A DNA stretch of 64,000 nucleotides from Pseudomonadota bacterium (GCA_023418595.1 JAEZZI010000006.1:124001-188000), one strand, 5' to 3'; shown: positions 9,072 through 18,119, numbered from the stretch's first letter. Program-made: numbers and translations. Notes: a model not told the origin generated them from the letters alone.

Positions 9072-9599
9072 ATGGCTGAACAGGATGGCGCGATGGACGC
9101 CGCAACCGCGACCGGCAATGGCGAAGACACCGCGCCGATGGCCAATGTCATCACGCAATATGTGAAGGATTATTCGTTCGAAAATCCCAATTCGCCCGGC
9201 GTTTACCAAACGCAGAGCGCGCCTGCGGTCGATGTCCAGTTCAACATCGCGGCAAGCCAGGTCGGCGACGACGTGCACGAAGTCGTGCTGCGGATCGAGG
9301 TAAAGGCCGAAATGGACGGCAAGACCGCGTTTCTGGTCGATCTGTCCTATGGCGGTCTGTTCGGGCTGCGCAACATTCCCGCCGAACATCTCCAGCCCTT
9401 CCTGCTGGGCGAAGCGCCGCGCCTGCTCTTCCCGTTCGCACGCCGCATCCTCGCCGATGCCGTGCGGGACGGCGGCTTCCCGCCGCTGATGCTTGAGCCC
9501 ATCGATTTTTCGGGTCTCTATTACCAGCAGCAGATGCAGGCCGCACAGGCTGGCGGCAACGTGTCGGGCGAGATCGACGGCACCGTCGGCAACGCCTGA
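9072..9599 (+). CDS. secB: Protein-export chaperone SecB
   Basis: SecB binds unfolded preproteins and hands them to SecA. The 175-residue protein has a 20-25 residue charged N-terminal extension, then the SecB core: VITQYVKDYSFENPNSP, then the VGDDVHEVVLRIEV strand, LVDLSYGGLFGLRNIP, and the C-terminal half with LLFPFARRILADAVRDGGFPPLMLEPIDF. The last motif is the diagnostic SecB signature. ATG 9072 follows a GGGGTAACGAACAG stretch. It is transcribed divergently from the tim44-mltA-smr operon. Confidence 0.97.
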   Translation: MAEQDGAMDAATATGNGEDTAPMANVITQYVKDYSFENPNSPGVYQTQSAPAVDVQFNIAASQVGDDVHEVVLRIEVKAEMDGKTAFLVDLSYGGLFGLRNIPAEHLQPFLLGEAPRLLFPFARRILADAVRDGGFPPLMLEPIDFSGLYYQQQMQAAQAGGNVSGEIDGTVGNA

Positions 9600-9666
9600 G
9601 CCGCGACACGAAATGCTCGACAGCCCTTTCGCGCTCAGGCCGAGCCTGTCGATGCCTCATTCTTTG

Positions 9667-9746
9667 ATCGGCTCCCGCGACGGCGGGAGCCTGGAGCCTC
9701 AAACGGTGGCCCGTTGTGCCCTGGGCTCCCGCCTGCGCGGGAGCGC
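9667..9746. repeat. Pair of CTCCCGCC...GGCGGGAG palindromes (family E)
   Basis: Two short hairpins (9668-9690 and about 9723-9745) flank a segment containing CTCAAACGGTGGCCC. The same layout, with a related middle, occurs at 60864-60942, suggesting that the paired unit of about 80 bp is the repeat. It fills most of the 167-base gap between secB and murJ. Confidence 0.7.
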
Positions 9747-9766
9747 GGATCAATGAGGATGGGCGC

Positions 9767-11350
9767 ATGAAACTCGCCCGCGCGCTGGGATCGGTCGGCG
9801 GACTGACGCTCGCCAGCCGGGTCCTCGCGCTCGGCCGCGATTCGCTTCAGGCGACCTTCGTCGGCGCGAGTTTCGCGTCCGACGCGTTTCTCGTCGCGTT
9901 CCGCCTGCCCAACATGTTCCGCGCGCTGTTCGCGGAAGGCGCTTTCAATGCGGCCTTCATCCCGATGTTCAACCGCAAGGTCGGCGAAGCGGGCGGCGAG
10001 GTGAATGCCGGGCTGATATTCGCCGAACGCGCGCTGGCAGTGCTACTGCCGGTGCTGATCGTCTTCACCGGCGTCATGCTGGTCGCGGCATGGCCGGTGA
10101 CGTGGCTGCTGTCGGGCGGGTTCAACGACCCGACACCCAGCCAGTTCGCCTATGCCGTCACGCTGTCGCGGATCACCATCCCCTATCTGCTGCTGATTTC
10201 GCTGGTGTCGCTGCTGGGGGGCATCCTCAATTCGCTGGGGCGCTATTGGGTCAACGCCGCAGCACCCATCCTGCTGAACATTTCGATGATTGCGGCCTTG
10301 TGGTTCTTCCGCGGCGGCAACGCCTATGACACGGCGATGGCGCAGGCGGTGGCGGTCACTGTCGGCGGCGTGCTGCAATTGCTGTGGCTGATGATCGGGT
10401 GCCGCGCAGCAGGCGTGAAACTGCGGCTCAAAATGCCCAGGATCGACGCCGATGTGAAACGGCTGATGGCGCTGATCGTGCCCGCTGCGGCAGGCGCGGG
10501 CGCGACGCAGATCAACCTGCTCGTCTCCACCGCGATGGCCGGGAGCCTGCTGCCCGCGGGTTCGATTTCTTATATTTACTATGCCGACCGGCTGAACCAG
10601 TTGCCGCTGGGCCTGATCGGCATCGGCCTCGCCACCATCCTGCTTCCCACCATCTCCCGCCAACTGGGTGCGGGCGACGACCGCGCCGCGATGGACACCC
10701 AGAATCGCGGCATCGAACTCGCGCTGTTCCTGACGCTGCCTGCAACGATCGCCTTCCTCGTCTGTGCCGAGCCGATCATTCGCGGCATTTTCCAGCACGG
10801 CGCCTTCACCCCCGCCGACACGCAAGCAACCGGCATGGCGCTCAGCATGTTCGCGATCGGCCTACCCGCCTACATCCTCATCAAGGTGCTGACCCCCGGT
10901 TTTTATGCCCGCGAGGACACGCGGACGCCGGTGCGGTTCGCGATGATCTCGGTCGCGGTCAATCTGGTGCTCAACATCGCGCTGATCCCGACGATCGGCC
11001 ATATCGGCCCGCCGCTTGCCACCGCGATCGCGGCGATCGTCAACGTCGCCTTGCTATACTGGACGCTCAGAAAGCGCGGCCATTTCGAGGCAGATGCGCG
11101 GTTGAAGCGCCGCCTGCCCCGGCTCGCCATCGCCGCGCTGCTGATGGGCGCGGCCCTGTTCTTCGCCGATCGGCTGCTGATCGACTACACCACCGGCACG
11201 CTGTGGATGCGCGCGCTTGGCCTTTCGCTGCTGGTCGGCAGCGGCGGCGCGCTCTATGGCATCGCCTGTTTCGCGACGCGGGCGTTCACGCCTGCCGACC
11301 TCAGGGCGCTTGTTCGCCGCAAGCCTGCCCCCCCCATGGAGACCAACTGA
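9767..11350 (+). CDS. murJ: Lipid II flippase MurJ
   Basis: MurJ moves lipid II across the inner membrane for peptidoglycan synthesis. The 527-residue protein has the family start (GSVGGLTLASRVLALGRDSLQATFVG), the RLPNMFRALFAEGAFNAAFIP motif, and around 14 hydrophobic segments of the MVF/MOP exporter fold. Segments IYYADRLNQLPLGLIGIG and TPGFYAREDTRTPV are also strongly conserved. The frame opens 51 bases upstream, but ATG 9767 gives the correct N terminus. The stop overlaps the trpS start (TGATG), so the two genes are likely coupled. Confidence 0.96.
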   Translation: MKLARALGSVGGLTLASRVLALGRDSLQATFVGASFASDAFLVAFRLPNMFRALFAEGAFNAAFIPMFNRKVGEAGGEVNAGLIFAERALAVLLPVLIVFTGVMLVAAWPVTWLLSGGFNDPTPSQFAYAVTLSRITIPYLLLISLVSLLGGILNSLGRYWVNAAAPILLNISMIAALWFFRGGNAYDTAMAQAVAVTVGGVLQLLWLMIGCRAAGVKLRLKMPRIDADVKRLMALIVPAAAGAGATQINLLVSTAMAGSLLPAGSISYIYYADRLNQLPLGLIGIGLATILLPTISRQLGAGDDRAAMDTQNRGIELALFLTLPATIAFLVCAEPIIRGIFQHGAFTPADTQATGMALSMFAIGLPAYILIKVLTPGFYAREDTRTPVRFAMISVAVNLVLNIALIPTIGHIGPPLATAIAAIVNVALLYWTLRKRGHFEADARLKRRLPRLAIAALLMGAALFFADRLLIDYTTGTLWMRALGLSLLVGSGGALYGIACFATRAFTPADLRALVRRKPAPPMETN

Positions 11351-12354
11351 TGCGTGTCGTCTCGGGCATCCAGCCCACCGGAAACCTGCACCTCGGCAAT
11401 TATCTGGGCGCGATCAAGCAATGGGTGGCGATGCAGGACGCGCTGGGCGACGGCGACGACGCGCTGTTCTTCCTGGCGGACCTCCACGCGCTGACCCAGC
11501 CGGTGGTGCCCGCCGAACTGGCGCGCAACACGGTCGAGATGGCCGCCGCGCTGATTGCATCGGGCATCGATCCCGACCGCTCGATCCTGTTCAACCAGGC
11601 GCGCGTGCCCGCGCACAGCGAGTTGGCCTGGATCCTGAACGGCACCGCCCGCATCGGCTGGCTCAACAAGATGACCCAGTTCAAGGACAAGGCGGGCAAG
11701 AACCGCGAAGGCGCCAGCGTGGGCTTGTACGCCTATCCGGTGCTGATGGCCGCCGACGTGCTGGCATATCGGACGACGCATGTGCCCGTCGGCGAGGACC
11801 AGAAACAGCATCTGGAGCTGGCGCGCGATGTCGCGATCAAGTTCAACAACGACTTCGCCTGCGACGTTTTCCTGCCGCCCGAGCCTTTGATCAGCAAGGC
11901 CGCGCCCCGGATCATGAGCCTTCGCGATGGCACCAAGAAAATGTCGAAGTCCGAGGAATCGGATATGTCGCGGATCAATCTGGCCGACGGCGACGACCTG
12001 ATCGCTCAAAAGGTGAAAAAAGCAAAGACCGATCCCGGCACGCTGCCCGAAACGGTCGGCGAACTCGCCGACCGACCCGAAGCGCGTAATCTCGTGACCA
12101 TTTATGCCGCGCTGTCCGACACCACGCCGGATGCCGTGCTGGGCGAATTCGCCGGACAGGGCTTCGGCGCGTTCAAGCCTGCGCTCGCGGACCTGGCGGT
12201 CGCCAGGCTCGGCCCGATCCGCGACCGAATGAACGCGCTGCTACAAGACAGCGGCGAACTTTCGAAGCGGCTGGCGGCAGGCGCGTCGAAAGCCAGCGCG
12301 CTCGCGGCGCCGACCTTGCGCGCCGCACAGGATGCGGTCGGATTGCAGGTCTGA
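11350..12354 (+). CDS. trpS: Tryptophan--tRNA ligase
   Basis: TrpRS charges tRNA-Trp. The 334-residue class I synthetase has the HIGH-equivalent motif NLHLGNYLG at residues 12-20 and KMSKSEESD near residue 196. VPVGEDQKQHLELARD and LVTIYAAL are further family signatures. The A of its ATG is the last base of the murJ stop codon, and an open frame upstream is only a shadow of murJ. Length and motifs are complete. The gene ends just before a family A palindromic repeat, with dnaA convergent on the other side. Confidence 0.97.
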   Translation: MRVVSGIQPTGNLHLGNYLGAIKQWVAMQDALGDGDDALFFLADLHALTQPVVPAELARNTVEMAAALIASGIDPDRSILFNQARVPAHSELAWILNGTARIGWLNKMTQFKDKAGKNREGASVGLYAYPVLMAADVLAYRTTHVPVGEDQKQHLELARDVAIKFNNDFACDVFLPPEPLISKAAPRIMSLRDGTKKMSKSEESDMSRINLADGDDLIAQKVKKAKTDPGTLPETVGELADRPEARNLVTIYAALSDTTPDAVLGEFAGQGFGAFKPALADLAVARLGPIRDRMNALLQDSGELSKRLAAGASKASALAAPTLRAAQDAVGLQV

Positions 12355-12360
12355 TCTGAT

Positions 12361-12492
12361 AAATTCCTACCCCACCGGGGGAGGGGGACCATCCGCAGGA
12401 TGGTGGAGGGGGTTCACCGCGAGCGATGCCCTGCATGGCGCCCCCTCCGTCAGTCGCGTGCGCGACTGCCACCTCCCCCGATGGGGGAGGGC
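12361..12492 (-). repeat. 130-bp palindromic repeat (family A, copy 1)
   Basis: A unit bounded by inverted CCTCCCCCATCGGGGGAGG-like ends, with an inner CCATCCGCAGGATGG hairpin and a GTCAG-N-CTGCCACCTCC arm. Three related copies lie at 19738, 30555 and 38926. It occupies the whole gap between the convergent genes trpS and dnaA, where its hairpins could stop transcription from both sides (inference). Confidence 0.85.
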
Positions 12493-12494
12493 TT

Positions 12495-13910
12495 TCAGGC
12501 TTCCAACTGCCGCGTCAGCGTCCGCACCGCGGCATCAATATCGCCGTCCTTGGCCCGCAGATCCTCGATCCGGCGCACCGCATGGATGACGGTCGAATGG
12601 TCGCGATTCCCGAACTTGCGGCCGATTTCCGGCAACGAGCGCGTCGTCAGGCGTTTCGCCAGATACATCGCGATCTGGCGCGGACGCGCGATCGCGACCG
12701 CGCGGCGTTCGGAGATCAGGTCGATCTGCTTGACGTCGAAATGGCTGGAGACCGCGCGCTGGATTTCATCGATCGTCACCCGGCGCAGGCTGCCGCGCAG
12801 CAATTCGCCCAGCGTCTGTTCGGCGAATTCGACCGTCACCGTCTCGCCGATCAGCTGCGCGTAGGCGACGAGCCGGTTGAGCGCGCCTTCTAGTTCGCGA
12901 ACGCTCGACGTGATCCGGCTCGCCAGCATGTCGAGCACGTCGGCAGGTACTTTAGCGTCCATCTCGGCGAGCTTGGCGTTCAGGATCGCTCGGCGCAATT
13001 CGGGTTCGGGCGGGCGGATGTCGGCGACGAGGCCCGCGCTCAGCCGTCCGACCAGCCGCGGCTCGACCCCGTCCAGCGCCTGTGGGCAGCGATCGGCGGC
13101 AATCACCAGCCGCTTGCCCGCATTCATGAACTCGTTGACCGTGTGGAAGAATTCTTCCTGCGTCGAATCCTTGCCCGCGATGAATTGCAGGTCGTCGATC
13201 ATCAGCAAATCGACGCCGCGCAGCCGCGCCTTGAACGCAAACGTATCGCGCGCGCGCATCGCCTGGACGAATTCGAACATGAAGCGCTCGGCAGGCATAT
13301 AGATCGCCGAGGCGTCGGGCGAGGCTTCGAGAAACGCGCGACCGATCGCGTGCATCAGGTGGGTCTTGCCCTGCCCCGTCACCGAATGAATGAACAGCGG
13401 CGAGAAGCGCGGCACCCCCGGCTCGGCCAGCGCCTTGGCCGCGTTGAACGCGACCTGATTCGAAGCCGCGGTGACGAAACGGTCGAAGCTGAATCGTTCG
13501 TCGAAAACCGGGCGCTCGCCCCTGGGCTTGGTCGGCGCGGCGGTGACGGTCGCCAGGCGCGGTGCGGTCGGTGCTGCGGTCGCGGCGTCGGGCACGGCAT
13601 CGGCCGCCAGCTTGCGGGGCGCGCTCACCTTTTGCGTCTCGACCGTGACCGAACGGACTTCCGGGATGAAGGCCCGGAACTCAAGCAGCAGCCGGTCGGA
13701 ATAATGATTCTTGACCCAGTTGGTCATGAACGCCGACGGCAGCGCGAGACGGATGCGCTCGGCGCCTTCCTCCGCATCCTCGATCAGCGTCATCGGCTTC
13801 AGCCACTGGTCGAACAACCGCTGCCCGGCCGATGCACGCAGATTGGTGCGCACGCGTGCCCAGGCATCGCCGATCCGATCCAATTTCACCTGGCCAGCCG
13901 ATACCGTCAC
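12495..13910 (-). CDS. dnaA: Chromosomal replication initiator DnaA
   Basis: DnaA binds DnaA boxes and opens oriC. The 471-residue protein has domain I (about residues 1-90), a low-complexity Ala/Pro/Thr linker (about 95-130), the AAA+ ATPase domain, and the C-terminal helix-turn-helix with the signature NRDHSTVIHAVRRIEDL. The Walker A motif is SVTGQGKTH: the lysine and threonine are intact, but the first glycine of GxxxxGKT (position 176) is serine. Walker B reads LLMIDDLQF and sensor/arginine-finger segments are present (PRLVGRLSAGL). The start is a GTG at 13910; no ATG lies upstream in frame. It is transcribed in the same direction as rpsT, which lies about 440 bases upstream. Confidence 0.97.
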   Translation of the reverse strand: MTVSAGQVKLDRIGDAWARVRTNLRASAGQRLFDQWLKPMTLIEDAEEGAERIRLALPSAFMTNWVKNHYSDRLLLEFRAFIPEVRSVTVETQKVSAPRKLAADAVPDAATAAPTAPRLATVTAAPTKPRGERPVFDERFSFDRFVTAASNQVAFNAAKALAEPGVPRFSPLFIHSVTGQGKTHLMHAIGRAFLEASPDASAIYMPAERFMFEFVQAMRARDTFAFKARLRGVDLLMIDDLQFIAGKDSTQEEFFHTVNEFMNAGKRLVIAADRCPQALDGVEPRLVGRLSAGLVADIRPPEPELRRAILNAKLAEMDAKVPADVLDMLASRITSSVRELEGALNRLVAYAQLIGETVTVEFAEQTLGELLRGSLRRVTIDEIQRAVSSHFDVKQIDLISERRAVAIARPRQIAMYLAKRLTTRSLPEIGRKFGNRDHSTVIHAVRRIEDLRAKDGDIDAAVRTLTRQLEA

Positions 13911-14285
13911 TCGTTCACGCCCCCATTCCCAAACCCGTGACTGCCGAGCGAGCCCCCGCCCCCGGCCTTACGCCAGACACAACCATCCCCTCAGCCGGAA
14001 GCGGTATCCGCCTGTCGATGCGATGATCTCGAAGTCCCGGACTCGAAATCGCGTCCGGAGGGACTGTGTAGAAAGGTCTGGGAGATTCGATCAAGGGCGG
14101 GGGCTGCAAAGAATCTGAAATAATCGGGATTGACACCCATCCGCCCGCAGAAACGCGTCGAATAATTGCGTTTATCTATGTTTTTCAGATACTTGCACAG
14201 GTTCAAAGTCGACTACGCGTTCCGACTCGTCAGGAATCCTTACACCTGTTTAACGCCATGATTCGGCGCAGGGTTTGCGAACACG
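13911..14285 (-). promoter_or_regulatory. dnaA upstream region with clustered GANTC sites
   Basis: This gene-free stretch is the promoter and leader region of dnaA. It is more AT-rich than its surroundings between about 14110 and 14210. GANTC sequences, the target of the CcrM adenine methylase of alphaproteobacteria, occur at 14040, 14084, 14111, 14224, 14234 and 14260. I find no good match to the DnaA box TTATCCACA; TTATCTATG at about 14172 differs at three positions, so an origin here is not supported. A methylation-timed dnaA promoter, as known in Caulobacter, is an inference. Confidence 0.5.
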
Positions 14286-14320
14286 CAAAAACGCCCGCCG
14301 GGACATGCCGGGCGGGCGTT
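14285..14320 (-). terminator. Rho-independent terminator of rpsT
   Basis: Read on the minus strand, the stem ACGCCCGCCCGG / CCGGCGGGCGT with a short loop is followed directly by TTTTTG. It lies about 30 bases after the rpsT stop codon and separates rpsT from the dnaA promoter region. Confidence 0.9.
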
Positions 14321-14350
14321 CGAGCTTCGACCTTGGTCGAACGCGCTGGT

Positions 14351-14614
14351 TCAGGCGAGTGCCATGACCGCCTTGTTGAGACGCGAGAACTTCCGCGACG
14401 CGGTGTTCTTGTGCAGCACGCCCTTGGCAACGCCGCGCGCCAGTTCGGGCTGAACCGCGGTCAGCGCCAGCGCCGCTGCGTCCTTGTCGCCCGATGCGAT
14501 GGCCGCTTCGACCTTCTTCACCTGGGTGCGGATGCGGCTCACGCGCGCACCGTTGATTTCCGCGCGGCGATCGTTGCGACGGATGCGCTTCTTGGCTTGC
14601 GGCGTGTTCGCCAT
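14351..14614 (-). CDS. rpsT: 30S ribosomal protein S20
   Basis: The 87-residue basic protein begins ANTPQAKKRIRRN and ends HKNTASRKFSRLNKAVMAL, both typical of S20, a primary binder of 16S rRNA. The frame is open for another 32 codons upstream, but ATG 14614 gives the conserved N terminus. Adjacency to dnaA is standard in alphaproteobacteria. A strong hairpin terminator follows. Confidence 0.97.
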   Translation of the reverse strand: MANTPQAKKRIRRNDRRAEINGARVSRIRTQVKKVEAAIASGDKDAAALALTAVQPELARGVAKGVLHKNTASRKFSRLNKAVMALA

Positions 14615-14751
14615 GTGTCTTCGAATCCCGTTCGTTGCTGATGGGGGCGATGCGGCCATGCCGACGCCCGGAAAGGGGGTGCGCTTAGCGAAGGATGCGA
14701 TTCGGGTCAAGGAGAGCTGGGCGCAATTCCTCAGGCTCCCCGCCCCCGCCC

Positions 14752-14882
14752 CGTTCGTTTCGAGCGAAGTCGAGAAACGCGTACGAACGCCTGGCTCGCG
14801 TTTCTCGACTTCGAACCCTTGGCTCGAAGTTTATCCTGAGCGCCTGCCTTGGCAGGCAGTCGAAGGGCTCGAAAAGAACGGG
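14752..14882. repeat. Imperfect inverted repeat, CGAAGTCGAGAAACG type (family F)
   Basis: The arms CGTTCGTTTCGAGCGAAGTCGAGAAACGCG and GCGTTTCTCGACTTCG form a large hairpin, followed by a second palindrome (CGCCTGCCTTGGCAGGCAG). Half-copies of the left arm occur near 37870 (CGTTCGTTTCGAGCGGAATT) and 46155. It lies in the 291-base gap between rpsT and mutM, in which I see no gene. Confidence 0.65.
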
Positions 14883-14905
14883 AGGAGGGTGCGGTTGTGA
14901 TTCCG

Positions 14906-15718
14906 CTACCGCTGGCAACGCCTGCACCAGAAGGTCGATCGCCCACCATCGACTCGCCGCTCGACCACGCCTCCGCACGGGCACTGCTCGCCTTCGCGGC
15001 CATAGACCCGCCATTGCTTCGAAAAGTAACCGAGTTCGCCGTCCGGCCGCGCATAATCGCGCAAGGACGATCCCCCCGCCTCGATCGCGGACGCGAGCAC
15101 CGCGCGAATCGCATCGACCAGCGGCCCCAGCCGCCTCAAAACGACGCGCCCGGCGGCGCGCTGCGGCGCGATCCCGGCCATGTTGAGCGCCTCGCAGACA
15201 TAGATGTTGCCCAGCCCAGCGACGACCCGCTGGTCGAGCAGCATCGCCTTGATCGACGCCACCCGGCCCCTGAACGCGCGCGCCAGATGATCGGCGGTGA
15301 AATCCGGCCCCAGCGGCTCCGGCCCCAGCGCGATGAAGGGCGGCCACTCGGCAATCGCCCCGGTCGGCCACAGATCGACCGAACCGAAACGCCGCGGGTC
15401 GTTGAGCGCCAGGCTGCGCCCCGCGCCCGTCTCCAGCAGCAGATGGTCGTGCGCCAGCGGTTCGGACGGATCGACTCGCCAGCGGCCCGACATGCCCAGG
15501 TGAAAGATCATCGTGTCGCCGCGGTCCGTGTCGATCAGCCCGTATTTGGCCCGTCGCCCCAGCCCGGTGACGGTCGCCCCCGTCAGCCGCTGCCCCAGAT
15601 CGACGGGCATCGCGCGGCGCAGGTCGGCACGGTTCAGGATCACGCGGTCGATCCGCTCGCCCTCAAGAACGGGGCGCAGACCGCGGACGGTGGTTTCGAC
15701 TTCGGGAAGTTCGGGCAT
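14906..15718 (-). CDS. mutM: Bifunctional DNA-formamidopyrimidine glycosylase/AP lyase MutM
   Basis: MutM removes 8-oxoguanine and other oxidised purines and cuts the abasic site. The 270-residue protein starts with the catalytic PELPEVET (Pro2 after Met removal), has the H2TH motif GLGNIYVCEALNMAGI near residues 165-180, and ends with a zinc finger. The first half of the finger reads CPC rather than the Cx2C of E. coli, followed by CRRC. The frame runs 13 codons further upstream, but only ATG 15718 puts proline at position 2. It is divergent from ubiE with 80 bases between. Confidence 0.96.
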   Translation of the reverse strand: MPELPEVETTVRGLRPVLEGERIDRVILNRADLRRAMPVDLGQRLTGATVTGLGRRAKYGLIDTDRGDTMIFHLGMSGRWRVDPSEPLAHDHLLLETGAGRSLALNDPRRFGSVDLWPTGAIAEWPPFIALGPEPLGPDFTADHLARAFRGRVASIKAMLLDQRVVAGLGNIYVCEALNMAGIAPQRAAGRVVLRRLGPLVDAIRAVLASAIEAGGSSLRDYARPDGELGYFSKQWRVYGREGEQCPCGGVVERRVDGGRSTFWCRRCQR

Positions 15719-15798
15719 ATCGCCGCCCAAGATCGGACGCGCGCGTCCGGTACGCAATCCTTTGCGTAGGACGGGCGCGCCCGCTAGAGCGCTTCACC

Positions 15799-16530
15799 AT
15801 GACCGACACCGTTTCCTTTGGCTATGAAGACATCCCCGCCGGCGAAAAGACCGCCCGCGTCGGCGCCGTCTTTTCCAACGTCGCCACCAGCTACGACCGG
15901 ATGAACGACGCGATGTCGGCGGGCATGCACCGGCTGTGGAAGGACCGCTTCGTCCGGCACGTAAGGCCGAAAAAAGGCGAGGCGATTCTCGACATGGCCG
16001 GCGGCACCGGCGACATCGCATTCCGCATGGTCGATAGCGGCGCGCAGATCACCGTCGCCGACATCAATCCCGACATGCTCGCCTGCGGCATGGAACGCGC
16101 GGCGGAACGCGGCATCGACGGACTGGTCTGGACCGAAGCGAATGCGGAAACGCTGCAATTCCCCGACCAGTTCTTCGACGCCTATACGATCGCCTTCGGC
16201 ATTCGCAACGTGACCGACATTCCGGCGGCGCTGCGCGAAGCGCACCGCGTCCTGCGGCGCGGCGGGCGATTCTATTGCCTGGAATTCTCGACGACGGTGT
16301 GGCCGGGGTTTTCGGACGTGTACGACGCCTATTCGCATCACGTCGTGCCCAAACTCGGCAAGCTGATCGCGAATGACGAGGACAGCTATCGCTATTTGAT
16401 CGAATCGATCCGCCGTTTCCCCGACATGCCGACCTTCGAGGCGATGATCGCCGAGGCGGGATTTGTCCAGACGCGGGTCGAGCCGATGCTCGGCGGATTG
16501 GTCGCGATCCACAGCGGCTGGAAGATTTGA
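15799..16530 (+). CDS. ubiE: Ubiquinone biosynthesis C-methyltransferase UbiE
   Basis: UbiE methylates the benzoquinone ring (2-polyprenyl-6-methoxy-1,4-benzoquinol) with S-adenosylmethionine. The 243-residue class I methyltransferase has the family start (VFSNVATSYDRMNDAMSAGMHRLWKD), the SAM-binding LDMAGGTGDIAFRM near residues 66-79, and the FGIRNVTD and LEFS motifs. It begins the run that continues with ubiB and coaBC. A short CCCCGG..CCGGGG hairpin lies in the 55-base gap to ubiB. Confidence 0.96.
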   Translation: MTDTVSFGYEDIPAGEKTARVGAVFSNVATSYDRMNDAMSAGMHRLWKDRFVRHVRPKKGEAILDMAGGTGDIAFRMVDSGAQITVADINPDMLACGMERAAERGIDGLVWTEANAETLQFPDQFFDAYTIAFGIRNVTDIPAALREAHRVLRRGGRFYCLEFSTTVWPGFSDVYDAYSHHVVPKLGKLIANDEDSYRYLIESIRRFPDMPTFEAMIAEAGFVQTRVEPMLGGLVAIHSGWKI

Positions 16531-16585
16531 GCATGCGGCAGCGCGCTCAAACCCCGGCGCAGGCCGGGGTTCAGAACGAACGTTC

Positions 16586-18118
16586 ATGACCGCGACCGTC
16601 ACCCATCTCTGGCGCCTGCTCAAATGGGGCCGCACGCTCGCACGCCACGGCGCGCTGCGCGGGATCGAGCGCGATCCGAACACGCCCGCCCCCGTCCGCC
16701 GCCTCGCCCGCATCGCCCGCTTCGGCGCGCGCGTGCCCAAGCAGCCCGCCTATGCCGACGCGTTCCAGGCAATCGGCCCCGCCGCGATCAAGCTGGGCCA
16801 GACGCTCGCCACCCGTCCCGACATCGTCGGCGAGGTCGCGGCGCACGACCTGCTCCGTCTTCAGGATGCGCTGCCGCCGCTCCCCTTCTCGGTCATCCGC
16901 GAGGCGATGGAGCGCAGCTTCGAACGCCCGCTGGAAGAACTCTTCACCTCGATCGACGAAGTGCCGATCGGCGCCGCCTCGATCGCGCAGGTCCATGCCG
17001 CGATCACCACCGACGGGCGCAAGGTCGCGGTCAAGGTGCTGCGCCCCGGCGTCGAGGCCGAATTCGCGCGCGCGATCGAAACCTATGAATGGGCCGCGGC
17101 CCAGGTCGAGGGCATGGGCGGCGAGGCCCAACGCCTGCGCCCGCGCCTCGTCATCGAAACCTTCAAACGCTGGACCGCGCGCGAACTCGACCTGCGGCGC
17201 GAAGGCGCGTCGGCGTCCGAACTCGCCGAGGGGATGAAGGCTGAGCCCGATTTCCTGGTCCCCCAAATCGATTGGGCACGGACCACGGGCAAGATCCTGA
17301 CGCTCGAATGGATCGACGGGATCAAGTTGAGCGACCGCCAGGCGCTGATCGCCGCGGGCCATGATTTGCCCACGCTCGCACAGAAACTGGTCCGCGCTTT
17401 CCTGCGTCAGGCGATCGCGGAGGGCTTCTTCCACGCCGACATGCATCAGGGAAACCTGTTCGCACTCGCCGACGGGCGCATCGTCGCGATCGATTTCGGC
17501 ATCATGGGCCGGATCGACCGGCGCGCGCGCGTCTGGCTCGCCGAGATTCTCTACGGCCTGATTACCGGCAACTATAAACGCGTCGCCGAGATTCACTTCG
17601 AGGCGGGCTATGTCCCCCCCCACCATAATGTCGCCGAGTTCGCGACCGCCCTGCGCGCGGTGGGCGAGCCGATGCGCGGGCTGGCGGTCAAGGACATGTC
17701 GATCGGCATGATGCTCGATTCGCTGTTCAACATCACCCGCGATTTCGACATGCAGACCCAGCCGCATCTGCTGCTGCTGCAAAAGACGATGGTGATGGTC
17801 GAAGGGGTGGCGACCGCGCTCGATCCCGATGTGAACCTTTGGGAAACCGCATCGCCCTTCGTCAGCGAATGGATTCGCACCGAACTCGGCCCCGAAGCCT
17901 TTGTCGCCGACCGGCTGATCGAGGATTTCCGCACGCTCGCCCGCTTGCCCCAGCTGATCCGCAACATCGAGTTGCGCTATCCGACGCCGGGCGGCGCGCC
18001 GCCTGCGCCGCCCTTGCGCGAGATCGAGGTGATCCGGGTCGGCGGCGGCTGGCGCTATATCGCGGTCGCCTTGCTTGCCGCAGGCGCGGGCGTCGCGGCG
18101 ACGCTCTTGCTGATCTGA
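16586..18118 (+). CDS. ubiB: Ubiquinone biosynthesis protein UbiB (atypical kinase/ATPase)
   Basis: UbiB belongs to the ABC1/ADCK/UbiB protein-kinase-like family, whose ATPase activity supports assembly or membrane extraction of ubiquinone precursors. The 510-residue protein shows the KxGQ-type motif (AIKLGQTLATRPD), the alanine-rich loop IGAASIAQVH, the ATP-anchoring lysine in KVAVKVLRPG, and the catalytic FHADMHQGN and AIDFGIMG segments. A C-terminal transmembrane helix (YIAVALLAAGAGVAATLLLI) anchors it. The frame opens upstream inside ubiE; ATG 16586 (MTATVTHLW) was chosen. One base separates its stop from the next start. Confidence 0.95.
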   Translation: MTATVTHLWRLLKWGRTLARHGALRGIERDPNTPAPVRRLARIARFGARVPKQPAYADAFQAIGPAAIKLGQTLATRPDIVGEVAAHDLLRLQDALPPLPFSVIREAMERSFERPLEELFTSIDEVPIGAASIAQVHAAITTDGRKVAVKVLRPGVEAEFARAIETYEWAAAQVEGMGGEAQRLRPRLVIETFKRWTARELDLRREGASASELAEGMKAEPDFLVPQIDWARTTGKILTLEWIDGIKLSDRQALIAAGHDLPTLAQKLVRAFLRQAIAEGFFHADMHQGNLFALADGRIVAIDFGIMGRIDRRARVWLAEILYGLITGNYKRVAEIHFEAGYVPPHHNVAEFATALRAVGEPMRGLAVKDMSIGMMLDSLFNITRDFDMQTQPHLLLLQKTMVMVEGVATALDPDVNLWETASPFVSEWIRTELGPEAFVADRLIEDFRTLARLPQLIRNIELRYPTPGGAPPAPPLREIEVIRVGGGWRYIAVALLAAGAGVAATLLLI

Positions 18119-18119
18119 C

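Noticed and set aside
13911..14350. An oriC next to dnaA
   Set aside because: I found no cluster of DnaA boxes; the nearest sequence, TTATCTATG, differs at three of nine positions. In alphaproteobacteria the origin is often elsewhere.
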